Positions 7,959 through 16,709 of a stretch of DNA of 64,000 nt are shown one piece after another. The stretch comes from Halorubrum salsamenti (GTDB lineage: Archaea; Halobacteriota; Halobacteria; Halobacteriales; Haloferacaceae). The position numbers and the translations under genes were made by a program. Where the stretch lies: the NCBI RefSeq assembly GCF_007671685.1, contig NZ_VCNL01000002.1:496001-560000 (forward strand), written 5' to 3'. The notes beneath the pieces are model-generated. The model was not told the DNA's origin, searched no databases, and saw only the letters and a program-made list of their open reading frames with translations. Positions within the stretch are counted from its first letter, which is position 1. The number at the start of each line of letters is the position of its first letter.

Positions 7959-8411
7959 TCACCGAACGACGGTAACGGGGACCTCGGCGCGGCGGACCAC
8001 GCCCTCGGCGACGCTCCCGAGGAGGACCCGAGAGATCCCGGTCCGGCCCTGGCTCGCTAACACGACGTGGTCGAACGGTTCGCCGGAGGCGTCTTCTTCG
8101 CCGACCGGCTTCTCGCCGCCAGCCACGGCGAGGATCGTTCCCGTTGGCCGCCCGACCTCCAGTCGCGTCTCCACCTCGCGGTCGACCGCCTCGATCGCTT
8201 CGGCCAGGACTCGCTCGCCGCGCTGCTTGGCGCTGTCGTACCACTGGTCGGCGGCGCCGGGGAACCCGCCCTCCGCCCCCGTCGCCGAGTCGGCGGGGTT
8301 GATCACGTGTAGTGCCGTCAGCTCCGCGTCAGGCCACTCGGACGCCGCGAACTGGAGTGCCTCTCTCGCCTCCGTCGATCCGTCGATCGCAACGAGGATT
8401 CGTTTGGCCAT
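7959..8411 (-). CDS. Universal stress protein (UspA family)
   Basis: 150 aa, one Usp domain. N-terminal RILVAIDGSTEAREAL and C-terminal VVLASQGRTGISRVLLGSVAEGVVRRAEVPVTVVR contain the ATP-binding signature G-x2-G-x9-G(S/T). Role: probably nucleotide-dependent stress adaptation; specific role unknown. It is one of four UspA-type genes in this window. Its operon context is isolated. Confidence 0.93.
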   Translation of the reverse strand: MAKRILVAIDGSTEAREALQFAASEWPDAELTALHVINPADSATGAEGGFPGAADQWYDSAKQRGERVLAEAIEAVDREVETRLEVGRPTGTILAVAGGEKPVGEEDASGEPFDHVVLASQGRTGISRVLLGSVAEGVVRRAEVPVTVVR

Positions 8412-8489
8412 GTGCGCGCTTCTCTCGCTCGGCTTAAAAAGGGCGGCGGCGGCTCCGACGCGGCGGTAATCGGGACCGAGTGCGCTCGC

Positions 8490-10379
8490 TCAATCCCCGT
8501 GTCGCGTCACGCACTCCGAGAGCCCGATCAGCTCCACCGGCTCGGAGTTGTCCGGGGAGTAGACCACCATCTGTCCCTTCTCCATGTACGGCACCTTCCC
8601 GGCGAGGTTGGCGGGGATGTTGACGCTGGAGATCGCGTCCTCGTCGCCGAGGTTCAAGACTATCTTGGTGTTGACCTGCTTGAACACGGACTCGGCCACG
8701 TCCTGCGGGTCCTGCGTGATGAGGAACAGGCCGAGCCGCTCCTTGCGGCCCTGCTTGGCCGCCTCCGTGAACTTCTGGACGACCTTCCGGGCCTGCACCG
8801 TGTCGGCGTCGGCGAGGAAGTTGTGCGCCTCGTCCATCCCGATGAGGAGGGGGGTCTCCTCGATCCGGTCGCTGTCGGGGTCGTTCGAGAGCTTGTCGTC
8901 GACGAGCAGCCCCGAGACCGCGAGCACGACTATCTCCTTCTGCCGGGAGGTCGGCAGGTGGTAGGTGGGAACCACGGAGAGCCCGCCGGGCCGGACAAGG
9001 GTGTGGTCCAGCTCCGTGATCGGCTTCGCGTCCTGGTCGAACACGCCGCCGGGGACGCCGCGGACCCGCCGTTTGACGGCGTCGAACGTCGCCTCGTGGA
9101 CGCGACCGCTCTCGTCGAGCTCCTCTTTGAGCGCCGGATCGTCGAGGTACGAGAGGAACTGGCTGTAGGTCCCGTCGTCACCGTAGTCACGGAAGAAGCG
9201 GTTCAGCAGGGTCAACAGCGCGGGGTACTGGTTCTCGTTGAGCCCGGAGCCGGCGACGAGCCACGGCATGTCCCGCGCCAGCGAGAAGGGGATCGTGAAC
9301 TCCACGCGCTCCGCACGGTGCCCCTCGCCGGGGTACGTCGCGTTCGCGGCCCGCGGCACCAGCGCGACGGTGTCGTCGTGGCCGCCGTGGGCGATCCCCT
9401 CGCGGTCGAGCCGCCGCGCGAAGTCGGCGTCGAGGTCGGGGTTGTCGTCGTGCATCTGCGCGTACTCGTCCTGCGGGTCGAACTGGACGACCGCCATCCG
9501 CGACTCCCGGCCGTCGCCGGTCGGGTAGGTGCGGTCCGAGTCGAGGTACTGCCGGAGCACGTTCTTGGAGGCGTGGGTCTTCCCCGATCCGGTCCCGCCG
9601 GCGACGAGGGTGTGCCGGAACGCGAGGGGGTCGCCGTCGGCGTAGTCGTCCTTCACCCGGTAGTCGACGGTGGGCGGCTCCGCGGCCGTCCGCACCTTCT
9701 CGCCGCCGACGGAGAGGTGGCCGAGGAAGACGCCGTCCTCGGGGATCTTCAGCCCGGTCTTGATCTCGGCGTCGTCGGAGGCCTCCTCGACGACCGCGCC
9801 CGGCTTCGGCACCCGGTCGGTCATCCGCCGCTTCATGTCGTCGCCGGAGCCGTACACGACCGACATCGGCTCCAGCTCGGCCATGAACTTGTAGTCGCGC
9901 TCGGCGAAGTCGTCGCGGCGCATCTGCCGGCGGGCGTGGATCTCGGTGGCGTCGTCCGACCGGAACTCCTGTGCGTACTCCAGCCCGGTGATCCGACAGA
10001 ACAGTCGCTCGCCGTCCGGGTACGGGATCAGGAGGTACTTCCCGAGCCGGACCGCCTCGCGGTTCCCCGTCGTGACGAACGCCTTCAGCGTCGTCTCCTC
10101 GGCCTCCTCGGCCACGCGGAGCCCCTGCGAGACCGAGACGACGCCGAGCCCGGTGTCCTCGCCGGTCGGCTCCACGTCGTACGCGGCGAACTCGTCGTCG
10201 GACGAGGCCTCGCTGCCCTCGTCGATTGCTCCCCCGCCGTCGGTCGTGCCCGCGCCGCCGCGGTCGGCGTCACCGGGCTCGGCGTCACCGACTCCAGCGG
10301 TCGCCGGGGCGGCGTCGTCGGCGTCTCCGCCGCCGTCACCCTCGTCGTCGCCGAACTCGGTGAAGTCCTCCAGCGTCAT
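8490..10379 (-). CDS. HerA/FtsK-like P-loop ATPase (DUF87 type)
   Basis: 629 aa from the ATG at 10379 (an in-frame ATG lies at 10400). Walker A GGTGSGKT at about residues 258-265, a conserved VVQFDPQDEY block, and Walker B with LLIGMDEAHNFLA near residue 510 followed by GLFLITQDPQD (sensor-like). These match HerA-type hexameric DNA translocases and related haloarchaeal ATPases. No nurA nuclease or Mre11/Rad50 gene is next to it, so a role in end resection is not supported by context. The N-terminal 75 residues are an acidic low-complexity leader. Confidence 0.85.
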   Translation of the reverse strand: MTLEDFTEFGDDEGDGGGDADDAAPATAGVGDAEPGDADRGGAGTTDGGGAIDEGSEASSDDEFAAYDVEPTGEDTGLGVVSVSQGLRVAEEAEETTLKAFVTTGNREAVRLGKYLLIPYPDGERLFCRITGLEYAQEFRSDDATEIHARRQMRRDDFAERDYKFMAELEPMSVVYGSGDDMKRRMTDRVPKPGAVVEEASDDAEIKTGLKIPEDGVFLGHLSVGGEKVRTAAEPPTVDYRVKDDYADGDPLAFRHTLVAGGTGSGKTHASKNVLRQYLDSDRTYPTGDGRESRMAVVQFDPQDEYAQMHDDNPDLDADFARRLDREGIAHGGHDDTVALVPRAANATYPGEGHRAERVEFTIPFSLARDMPWLVAGSGLNENQYPALLTLLNRFFRDYGDDGTYSQFLSYLDDPALKEELDESGRVHEATFDAVKRRVRGVPGGVFDQDAKPITELDHTLVRPGGLSVVPTYHLPTSRQKEIVVLAVSGLLVDDKLSNDPDSDRIEETPLLIGMDEAHNFLADADTVQARKVVQKFTEAAKQGRKERLGLFLITQDPQDVAESVFKQVNTKIVLNLGDEDAISSVNIPANLAGKVPYMEKGQMVVYSPDNSEPVELIGLSECVTRHGD

Positions 10380-10481
10380 GGCGGACCCACCGCGTCCCAC
10401 GCCGAAAGCATTTCGGCCTCGGCGTCCGATTCGGGAGCGTCCTCACGGGCCCCTTTTGAGTCTCCGGACCGTATTGGTGAC

Positions 10482-10817
10482 ATGATACTCGTTCGCGGCA
10501 GCGGCGGCGGAACGGATCTCACCGGGACGGTGTTCGAGCGCGGTGAGGAGCCCCCCGCCTACAAGGGAGCACCCGACGAGGACGCCCCGTACGTCTGGGT
10601 GTGCGACTCCTTCTACGAGGTCGAGAGCGGCGGGTCCGCACTCCTCGTCGACGGCGAGGAGATCCGGGTCGCCTTCGAGGAGCCGATGCCCCGCGGGTTC
10701 GACACCCGCGATCAGGCCCTGGACGCGGCCAAAGAGCACGTCCGGACCCAGTTCGCCAGAATCGGCGTCGACCCCGACGGCGTCGAGGTCGAGGTGACGA
10801 AGGAAGATCCGGCCTGA
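10482..10817 (+). CDS. Conserved haloarchaeal protein, function unknown
   Basis: 111 aa. The real start is the ATG at 10482 (MILVRGSGGGTDLTGTVFE), well inside a longer open frame. The middle AYKGAPDEDAPYVWVCDSFYEVESGG and the C-terminal helix TRDQALDAAKEHVRTQF look like one compact alpha/beta domain. Divergent from the HerA-like gene with about 100 nt between starts. Followed by a T-rich run (10843-10855) that probably terminates it. No catalytic residues can be named. Confidence 0.75.
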   Translation: MILVRGSGGGTDLTGTVFERGEEPPAYKGAPDEDAPYVWVCDSFYEVESGGSALLVDGEEIRVAFEEPMPRGFDTRDQALDAAKEHVRTQFARIGVDPDGVEVEVTKEDPA

Positions 10818-10855
10818 GAGCGTCACTTCTCTCGACATCTCTGACTTTTCGTTTT

Positions 10856-10891
10856 CCCCGATTCCCCCGATTCCCCCGATTTCCCCGTTTT
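10856..10891 (+). repeat. 9-bp tandem repeat CCCCGATTC x4
   Basis: Units CCCCGATTC, CCCCGATTC, CCCCGATTT and CCCCGTTTT follow each other immediately after the probable terminator of the 10482 gene. Non-coding on both strands as far as I can tell. Confidence 0.8.
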
Positions 10892-11129
10892 CCCGGTTCT
10901 CTTCGCGGCGTGGCTCGTGCGTCTCACGGCGTTCACAGCGACGGGAAGCGGCGTCGTCGCTACCGCGCCGTCGGCGCGCGAAGGGTGACCTGCAGTCGAC
11001 CGACTACTCGAGGAGTGGAAGCGAAGCGATCGGTCACCGACGCGCGTTCGGCCCGCGCAGTGGCCCGCGACGGCCGAACTCGACGTGCCCGAGGCCCTCG
11101 GTACCGAGACGCTGCAGCCAGCGATGCCG
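10892..11129. other. Non-coding gap
   Basis: No supported gene. It contains an inverted GGTGACC (about 10985) / GGTCACC (about 11032) pair about 40 nt apart and otherwise ordinary GC-rich sequence. Open frames here are shadows or low complexity. Confidence 0.5.
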
Positions 11130-11339
11130 CTACTCTTCGCCGCCGAGCGCCTCCTCGTCGTCCGCGTCACACACCCCGAGCGGGAGGCTCTCGGTGTGTG
11201 CGGCGTCGGCGTCGAGCCCTTCGTAGGCGTCGTCGATGAGCCGGACCAGTTGCATCTCGGGGCTCACACCGCGGGCGGCCGCGAGCGCGGCGAGCCGCTC
11301 GTACTGCTCGTCAGGCACGGACACCGTCCCGTCGTTCAT
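11130..11339 (-). CDS. Small ribbon-helix-helix-like protein
   Basis: 69 aa from the ATG at 11339 (an in-frame start at 11366 would add MYFRVGPAR, less likely). A short strand TVSVPDEQYERL is followed by helices AALAAARG and SPEMQLVRLIDDAYEG, the order expected of CopG/Arc-type RHH DNA-binding proteins. The C-terminal tail is acidic. There is no partner toxin gene, so antitoxin function is not supported. The family assignment is tentative. Confidence 0.55.
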   Translation of the reverse strand: MNDGTVSVPDEQYERLAALAAARGVSPEMQLVRLIDDAYEGLDADAAHTESLPLGVCDADDEEALGGEE

Positions 11340-11436
11340 ACGCGCCGGTCCGACCCGGAAGTACAAAAACGTTGTTCGGAATTCGGCGCTACTGCCGCGT
11401 TTCGGACCGATTTCGCCCGGTAGGCCCCGAAACGTC

Positions 11437-12138
11437 TCATCCGGGTAGTCCCCACTCCTCGAAGCGGTCGAACAGGGCGCTCATCACCGTCGACTCCGCT
11501 CGTGAGAGGTGTTCCCACACGGTCGTCGACCCGAGATCGAGCTCCTCCGCGACGTTCTCGACGCCCACCCCGCCGCCGTGGTCGTAGTACCCCGTCGCGA
11601 TAGCCGTCGCGAGCACCTCGCGCTGCCTGTCGGTGAGCCCGTCGAGGATGCCCGCAGCGGGCAGTTTCGAGGAGCGGTTAAGCGCGGCGAGTTCGACGTT
11701 GCGAGCGAGTTCGACGTCGTTTCCGCCGCGTTCGAGTCCGCGGATCAGCGCCGAGAGGTCGTCGTCATCTCCGAGGTACACCGTCCAGCGCTCGATCCCA
11801 CCGGAGATGGTCGTACCCATTCGGTAGTGGACGCCGAGGTCCGCAAGCCGCTCGCCGATCCCCTCCCAGCCGTCGGTGTCGACGGTAAGCGCGACGTACG
11901 CGTGGCCCCCGGCGACCGGCGAGATCGGCTCCGCGGACACCACGGGGTCGGCGCGGCGGAACTCGGTCAGGAACGACTCGATATCGGCGGTCGGCCCCTG
12001 AAACTCCACGATCCGCTTTCGCTCCGTACCCGTACCGGTCATCGAGGAGACCGAGTTGAGCGTCACCTCCGGGTGGCGGGCGCTCACCTCCGACTCGGGG
12101 CCGCCGCGGTGGCGGACCCGTAACGTCACTTCACGCAT
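11437..12138 (-). CDS. Bacterioopsin-activator (Bat)-type HTH regulator
   Basis: 233 aa from the ATG at 12138. C-terminal HTH_10 domain: LTDRQREVLATAIATGYYD then ENVAEELDLGSTTVWEHLSRAE (about residues 165-225). The N-terminal half is an alpha/beta ligand or dimer domain of the kind seen in Bat-like haloarchaeal regulators. No PAS or GAF sensor is fused, so the signal is unknown. It is divergent from the membrane-anchored protein at 12244 with 105 nt between, which makes that gene a possible target. Confidence 0.88.
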   Translation of the reverse strand: MREVTLRVRHRGGPESEVSARHPEVTLNSVSSMTGTGTERKRIVEFQGPTADIESFLTEFRRADPVVSAEPISPVAGGHAYVALTVDTDGWEGIGERLADLGVHYRMGTTISGGIERWTVYLGDDDDLSALIRGLERGGNDVELARNVELAALNRSSKLPAAGILDGLTDRQREVLATAIATGYYDHGGGVGVENVAEELDLGSTTVWEHLSRAESTVMSALFDRFEEWGLPG

Positions 12139-12207
12139 GCGTGACCCGAGACCGCGGACGGTGAAACGAGTTCCGACAGCGCGCCAGCGAGGGGGAGAAA
12201 CGCCCCG

Positions 12208-12218
12208 CGCGCTTATTG
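12208..12218 (+). promoter_or_regulatory. TATA-like element for the 12244 gene
   Basis: GCGCTTATTGT lies about 28-35 nt before the ATG at 12244, compatible with a nearly leaderless mRNA. Confidence 0.4.
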
Positions 12219-12243
12219 TACCGCGCTGCCAAGGCCGATCCGG

Positions 12244-12876
12244 ATGCCCGACCGACCCTCCAACGGCGGGAGAGAGACGGAGCCTCCGACGGAGTCGGCG
12301 TCGCCGACCGTTGACCCCGAGGTCGACGGTTCCGAGGCCGACGGTTCCGAGGCCGACGGTCCCGAGGTCGACGGTCCCGAGGTCGACGACGAGGTACAGC
12401 GTCGCCTCCGGGAGGCGTACCTCAACGACGCGGAGCGCGAGCTGATCGCGACCGGTGTGCGGTCGTCGGACGATGAGGTCGTCGTGGAGTTCCGGACCCC
12501 GCACGGCGACGCGACCCATACTGAGCGGTTCCCCGCGCCGCGGAACGGCTCGCTGGCGGAGTCGGAGGCGTTCCTCGCGTTCCTCGAAACCGCCGGGGTC
12601 TCGCCGCTCGACGTCGACGAGCTCGTCGGCGCTCGGGTGCCGGCGACGTACGAGGGCGGCGAGTGGCGGCTCGACGAGTCGTACCTGTCCGCCGACGCCG
12701 AAAACGACGGCGACGCGGGGATCGACGGCGGCGGAGGAACCTCTCTCTCCGGCCCCCGATCGGCGTGGACGAGGGCGAGAGAGTGGCTCTGGACGTACCG
12801 CTACTGGCTGTTCGCGGCGATACTCGTCGGCGGCGAGCTGCTGTTCGTGGCGTTCGTCATCGTCCTGTACGCCTGA
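12244..12876 (+). CDS. Acidic protein with a single C-terminal membrane anchor
   Basis: 210 aa. Residues 1-50 are low complexity with five-residue repeats (E-V/A-D-G-S/P). Residues 50-145 form a soluble domain with an ELIATGVRSSDDEVVVEFRT-like strand pattern. Residues about 183-208 (YWLFAAILVGGELLFVAFVIVLYA) form one TM helix ending at the C-terminus, so most of the protein should face the cytoplasm. Function unknown. Confidence 0.75.
   Translation: MPDRPSNGGRETEPPTESASPTVDPEVDGSEADGSEADGPEVDGPEVDDEVQRRLREAYLNDAERELIATGVRSSDDEVVVEFRTPHGDATHTERFPAPRNGSLAESEAFLAFLETAGVSPLDVDELVGARVPATYEGGEWRLDESYLSADAENDGDAGIDGGGGTSLSGPRSAWTRAREWLWTYRYWLFAAILVGGELLFVAFVIVLYA
12319..12390 (+). repeat. 15-bp tandem repeat within the 12244 gene
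   Basis: Four full units GAGGYCGACGGTYCC and one partial unit encode EVDGS-EADGS-EADGP-EVDGP-EVDD. Being a multiple of three, the unit can vary in copy number without breaking the frame. Confidence 0.9.
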
Positions 12877-12916
12877 TCTCGCCCGCCGGATGGGAGCGGC
12901 GGACGGCGGAGCCGCG

Positions 12917-14269
12917 CTACTCCTCTTCGAGGATCTCGCCCGCCTCATCGCGCTCGGCCTCCTCCACGTCGGCGCGCTTCCGGACGTCGACCCGGTAGTC
13001 GGTGAGGATGTCGCGGCCGAGGAGGAGCGGGTACTCCATGTGGCCGCGGTCCTCGACGCTCGCGGTGACGGTGTGCTGGTTGCCGCCGATACCGATAACG
13101 AGGTCGACGACGGGTCGGGCCTTCCCGCCCTTCATGCTGCCCGACTTGACTCGGGTCATGCTCTTGATCGGGCCGGCGCCGATCTCGGCGGCGAGCTGGG
13201 TGTCGATGCTGGTCCGGGTCGCGCCCGTGTCCGACTTCGCGAGCGCCTGCGTGGAGCCGGAGGTACCGGTGACGACGACCTCCTCGATGTAGCCGATCTC
13301 CGGCTGTTCGGTCGGGGTCGGCTTCGGCATCGGGGCACAGGAGGGCCGCGAATCGTCGAGCGTCGCCGAGATCCGCTCTACGTCGTCGTCGTCGACCTCG
13401 CCGTCGACCCTCTCGATCGCGAGCTTCGCGATGTGCGGCGCGGGGCTCGTACCGGTGGCCTCGTACAGCCCCTTGAACCCGGCCGTCGGGTTCACTTCGA
13501 GGACGTACCAGCCGTCGTACCCCTCGACGAGGTCGACGCCGGCGTAGTCGAGGTCCATCACGTCGGCCGCGTACAGCGCGGTCTCGGCCGCCTCCTCGGG
13601 CATGTCGTCGGTGGCGTCCTCGACCGCACCGCCGAGCGCGACGTTGGTCCGCCAGTCGCCCTCGGGCGCGTAGCGGTACATGGAGCCGATGATCTCGTCG
13701 CCGACGATGTACACGCGCAGGTCGCGGTGCTTCTCGTCGTCGCGGTCGATGAGCCGCTGGAGGAACGCCTGCCGGTTCCCCACCTTCGGGTTCACGCGCT
13801 CCGTGAGGTCGACCTTCCACGTCCCGCCGCCGTGCGTGCCGATCGCGGTCTTATAAACGCCGACCTCGCCGAAGCGCTCGCGCCCCTCGTTGAGTCGGTC
13901 GTTCGATAACGCGAGCAGCGCGTCTGGCACGCGGATGTTCCAGTCGGCGAGCGTCGCCGCGGTCGCGAACTTGTGGATCGACGCGAGCACGGCGTTCGGC
14001 TCGTTCAACATCGGTCGGATGCGCTCGAACGTGGTCGCCAGCCCGAGCAGCTCCGCGGGCTGATCCGTGTTCGAGAGCAGCAGCCGGTTCGCGATCACGT
14101 CGACGGCGGGCTCCACCGAGACCTCGCCGTCGTCGACGCTGATGGCGGCGTTCTCCTCGCGGAGCCACACCGGCTCGTGGCCGAGGTCCTCGACCGCGTT
14201 GCAGATCGCCTTCGTTTCCTTGCTGTTGTGCAGCGACAGCACTCCCACCCGTACCGGGTCCGAACTCAT
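12917..14269 (-). CDS. RimK-type ATP-grasp ligase fused to a retropepsin-like domain
   Basis: 450 aa from the ATG at 14269. Residues 1-300: RimK/LysX-type ATP-grasp ligase, with GVYKTAIGTHGGGTW (phosphate-binding loop), DLRVYIVGDEIIGSMYRYA, and WYVLEVNPTAGFKGLYEATG (metal/ATP site). Residues about 325-440: a domain like DUF785/RimB, with SDTGATRTSID (D347-T-G-A350, the retropepsin catalytic motif) and the paired YPLLLGRDIL motif. RimK enzymes add glutamates to proteins or small molecules; RimB-type proteins are retropepsin-like proteases. Divergent from a deacylase gene that often accompanies this family. Confidence 0.9.
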   Translation of the reverse strand: MSSDPVRVGVLSLHNSKETKAICNAVEDLGHEPVWLREENAAISVDDGEVSVEPAVDVIANRLLLSNTDQPAELLGLATTFERIRPMLNEPNAVLASIHKFATAATLADWNIRVPDALLALSNDRLNEGRERFGEVGVYKTAIGTHGGGTWKVDLTERVNPKVGNRQAFLQRLIDRDDEKHRDLRVYIVGDEIIGSMYRYAPEGDWRTNVALGGAVEDATDDMPEEAAETALYAADVMDLDYAGVDLVEGYDGWYVLEVNPTAGFKGLYEATGTSPAPHIAKLAIERVDGEVDDDDVERISATLDDSRPSCAPMPKPTPTEQPEIGYIEEVVVTGTSGSTQALAKSDTGATRTSIDTQLAAEIGAGPIKSMTRVKSGSMKGGKARPVVDLVIGIGGNQHTVTASVEDRGHMEYPLLLGRDILTDYRVDVRKRADVEEAERDEAGEILEEE

Positions 14270-14370
14270 GGAGACACCTGCGCAGGCATTCGTAAAAGGT
14301 CGACCGATCGGTGTCGCTCTTCGGCGCACCGACCGGCGGGGCCGGAGCGCGGCCGACCCGCGGGTCGCCA

Positions 14371-14378
14371 TATATATA
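14371..14378 (+). promoter_or_regulatory. TATA box of the deacylase gene
   Basis: TATATATA starts 32 nt before the ATG at 14403, an unusually strong archaeal TATA box. A leaderless or near-leaderless mRNA is expected. Confidence 0.65.
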
Positions 14379-14402
14379 CCCGACGCCGTGCTCCGATTTG
14401 GC

Positions 14403-15440
14403 ATGAGCGACGACCGGGTGTTCACCTATAACGGCGGCGCGGTGCCGCCGGGCGAGACGCAGAACATCCGCTACGGCATCAGCGAGACGTACCTCGGCGA
14501 CCCGGTCCGGATCCCCGTGACGATCGTCAACGGCGAGCGCGACGGCCCCACCGCGTTCCTCACGGCGGCCGCCCACGGAGACGAGCTCAACGGCATCGAG
14601 GTCGTCCGCGAGGTCGCCCACGAGTGGGACCTCTCGCGGCTCGCGGGCACGCTCGTCTGCCTCCCCGTGCTCAACGTTCCCGGCTTCATCGCCCAGCAGC
14701 GCTACCTCCCCGTCTACGACCGCGACCTGAACCGGTCGTTTCCCGGGAAGGCGGGCTCGACCAGCTCGAAGCGGATGGCCCACCAGATCTACGAGAACTT
14801 CATCGCGCCCTGTGACTTCGGGCTCGACTTCCACACCTCCACCCGCGGCCGGACGAACATGCTCCACGTTCGCGGCGACATGACCGACGACGGGGTCCAC
14901 CGCCTCGCGCTGGCGTTCGGCTCGAAGGTGGTCATCGACAGCGACGGCCCGAGCGGCACCCTCCGGGGCGAGGCGACCGACGACGGGATCCCGACGATCA
15001 CGATCGAGATGGGCGAGGCCCACCGGTTCCAGCGCCCGCTCATCGACGACGCGCTCGCCGGCGTGCGCTCCGTCTTCGCCGAGTACGGGCTGCTCGACAC
15101 CGACACGGTGCGCTGGCCCGGTTGGCGGACGATCGTCGCCGGCGCGGGCGAGAAGACGTGGCTCCGCGCCGACTCCGGCGGGATCGTCGACACGCACTTC
15201 GAGAGCGGATCGCTCGTCCGCGAGGGCGAGCGGATCGCGACGATCACCAACCCGTTCAAGGAGGACGCGGTGGGTGTCGAGGCGCCGTTCACCGGGCTGC
15301 TGATCGGCCTCTTGGAGAATCCGGTCGTCTACCCCGGAAACCCGCTGTGTCACCTCGTCGAGATCGACGAGTCGACGCGGCGCGCGATCGAGACCGGCGA
15401 CGCGCCGAAGCCGGTGGGACGGCCGAACGCGGCGGACTGA
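14403..15440 (+). CDS. Succinylglutamate desuccinylase/aspartoacylase-family zinc deacylase
   Basis: 345 aa, M14-type zinc carboxypeptidase fold. AAAHGDELNGIEVV supplies the zinc His58 and Glu61, and LDFHTSTRGRTNM supplies the second zinc His near residue 143; ITIEMGEAHRF holds the likely catalytic Glu. The C-terminal 110 residues carry a biotinyl-like beta domain (GIVDTHFESGSLVREGERIATI) as in other archaeal AstE/AspA proteins. Divergent from the RimK-retropepsin fusion; in bacteria ligase, retropepsin and deacylase genes also cluster, so a shared acyl/glutamyl substrate is likely. Confidence 0.9.
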   Translation: MSDDRVFTYNGGAVPPGETQNIRYGISETYLGDPVRIPVTIVNGERDGPTAFLTAAAHGDELNGIEVVREVAHEWDLSRLAGTLVCLPVLNVPGFIAQQRYLPVYDRDLNRSFPGKAGSTSSKRMAHQIYENFIAPCDFGLDFHTSTRGRTNMLHVRGDMTDDGVHRLALAFGSKVVIDSDGPSGTLRGEATDDGIPTITIEMGEAHRFQRPLIDDALAGVRSVFAEYGLLDTDTVRWPGWRTIVAGAGEKTWLRADSGGIVDTHFESGSLVREGERIATITNPFKEDAVGVEAPFTGLLIGLLENPVVYPGNPLCHLVEIDESTRRAIETGDAPKPVGRPNAAD

Positions 15441-15478
15441 AGGGGGGATCCGCGCGGTTCGCGACCGCGTCCTCGCGA

Positions 15479-15991
15479 TCACGTCCGGTCGAGCCGTCCC
15501 CGAAATCCGAGCGCGGCCGCGGCGAGTACGGCGAAGAAGCCGGCGAGGAACGCGACCGGCTGGACCGCGATCCGCTGGGCGACGACGGCGCCCGGCTCTC
15601 GCTCGACGGTCCGGGTCCAGAACTCGTAGCGCTCGCCCTCGTACTCGACCACGAGGAGCCCGTCACCGAGTGAGGGACCCGTCGGGTACGACAGCGAGTC
15701 GACGCGCTCGTCCGAGTCCTCGACGCCGAACCCGCCATCCGCGGCGAGCGCGCGGTCGAACGCCGCCTGCGCCTCGGGGTCGAGGTCGGCGTAGTCGACC
15801 ACGCCGTCGGCGGTCTCGTTCCCCTCGTCGGGCGCGTCGATTCCCGCCACGGGCGACCCGTCCTCGACCGGCTGGACGGTGTGGGTGTAGGCGGGGTCGG
15901 GCTCGCCGACCGGCACGGGGAGGTACAGCGGGTTCGCCATCAGGAGGACGCCGACGGCGAGGAGGCCGGCGACCGCGAGCCGGGTGCGCAT
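15479..15991 (-). CDS. Exported or membrane protein with two terminal TM helices
   Basis: 170 aa from the ATG at 15991 (MRTRLAVAGLLAVGVLLMAN). A signal-like N-terminal helix (3-20), a polar central region of about 110 residues including YEGERYEFWTRTVEREPG, and a C-terminal TM helix (VAFLAGFFAVLAAAALGFRGR) before a short basic tail. The central domain should lie outside the cell. Haloarchaeal unknown; no catalytic motif. Convergent with the deacylase gene. Confidence 0.7.
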   Translation of the reverse strand: MRTRLAVAGLLAVGVLLMANPLYLPVPVGEPDPAYTHTVQPVEDGSPVAGIDAPDEGNETADGVVDYADLDPEAQAAFDRALAADGGFGVEDSDERVDSLSYPTGPSLGDGLLVVEYEGERYEFWTRTVEREPGAVVAQRIAVQPVAFLAGFFAVLAAAALGFRGRLDRT

Positions 15992-16061
15992 GGGCGGGCT
16001 TCGGCGGGGGAGGATTTGAGGTTTTCCGCGGGGCGGCACCGCACACACGGGTGATTACCGA

Positions 16062-16607
16062 CTACTCGATGTCGGGCGCCTTCTCGCCCGCGGGAACGAC
16101 GATCTCGAGCCAGTTCTCCTCGGGCGGAAGCGGACAGGAGAACGTCTCGCTGTACGCGCAGAAGGGGCTGTACGCGAGGTTGAAGTCGATCGTCACCGCG
16201 TCGCCGTCGGCGAGTTCTCCCTCCGGCTCCAGCTCCATGTACCGCCCGTTGCGGTACGTCTGCTGGCCGGTCGTCTTGTCCCGGAAGGGAACGAAGATCG
16301 CGCCGTCGTCGCCCTCCTGCCGGTACCCCGCGAGGGTGTGCTCCCCGCCGCCGACCTCGAACGCGAAGGTGACGACCCGGAGGTACCGAACCGGGTTGCT
16401 CGCCGTGGTCTCCATCTCGACCGGCTCGGGGTCGTCGTGGACGGTGACGGTCGCCTCGGCCCGGTAGTCGGGGTCGGGCGCGAAGTAGTCGAGCCCGTCG
16501 AACTCGTCGCGGTGCTCGGGCGGGATCGGCGACTGCGGGTGCTCGGCGAAGAACTCGTCCTTCTCGCGGCGGTTCGCGCGGAGCCGCTCGGCGTAGTCGT
16601 CGCTCAT
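16062..16607 (-). CDS. DUF1684 family protein (copy 1)
   Basis: 181 aa. Opens with RANRREKDEFFAEHPQSPIP, then FDGLDYFAPDPDYR, and carries the family core FVPFRDKTTGQQTYRNGRYMEL and FNLAYSPFCAYSETFSCPLPP-NWL. DUF1684 is widespread in bacteria and archaea and has no settled function; it looks like a single cytoplasmic beta-rich domain. A second, divergent copy is at 34275-34853. Stands alone between unrelated genes. Confidence 0.9.
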   Translation of the reverse strand: MSDDYAERLRANRREKDEFFAEHPQSPIPPEHRDEFDGLDYFAPDPDYRAEATVTVHDDPEPVEMETTASNPVRYLRVVTFAFEVGGGEHTLAGYRQEGDDGAIFVPFRDKTTGQQTYRNGRYMELEPEGELADGDAVTIDFNLAYSPFCAYSETFSCPLPPEENWLEIVVPAGEKAPDIE

Positions 16608-16709
16608 GTCCGTGGGGAGGGCCGCCGGGGGTTTCAGGGTCGCGGTCCGGGGCGAGCGCCCGCGAAGGCGGCCCTCCTGCGCGACTGCCTCAAAACCGGG
16701 GCGAACGCC

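Noticed and set aside
10823-11170. 115-aa minus-strand ORF in the gap after the 10482 gene
   Set aside because: Mostly Ser/Gly/Thr low complexity produced by the 9-bp repeat and flanking GC-rich sequence.
11130-11339. Toxin-antitoxin module based on the RHH-like protein
   Set aside because: No toxin-like gene lies on either side; the neighbours are a lone regulator and a non-coding gap.
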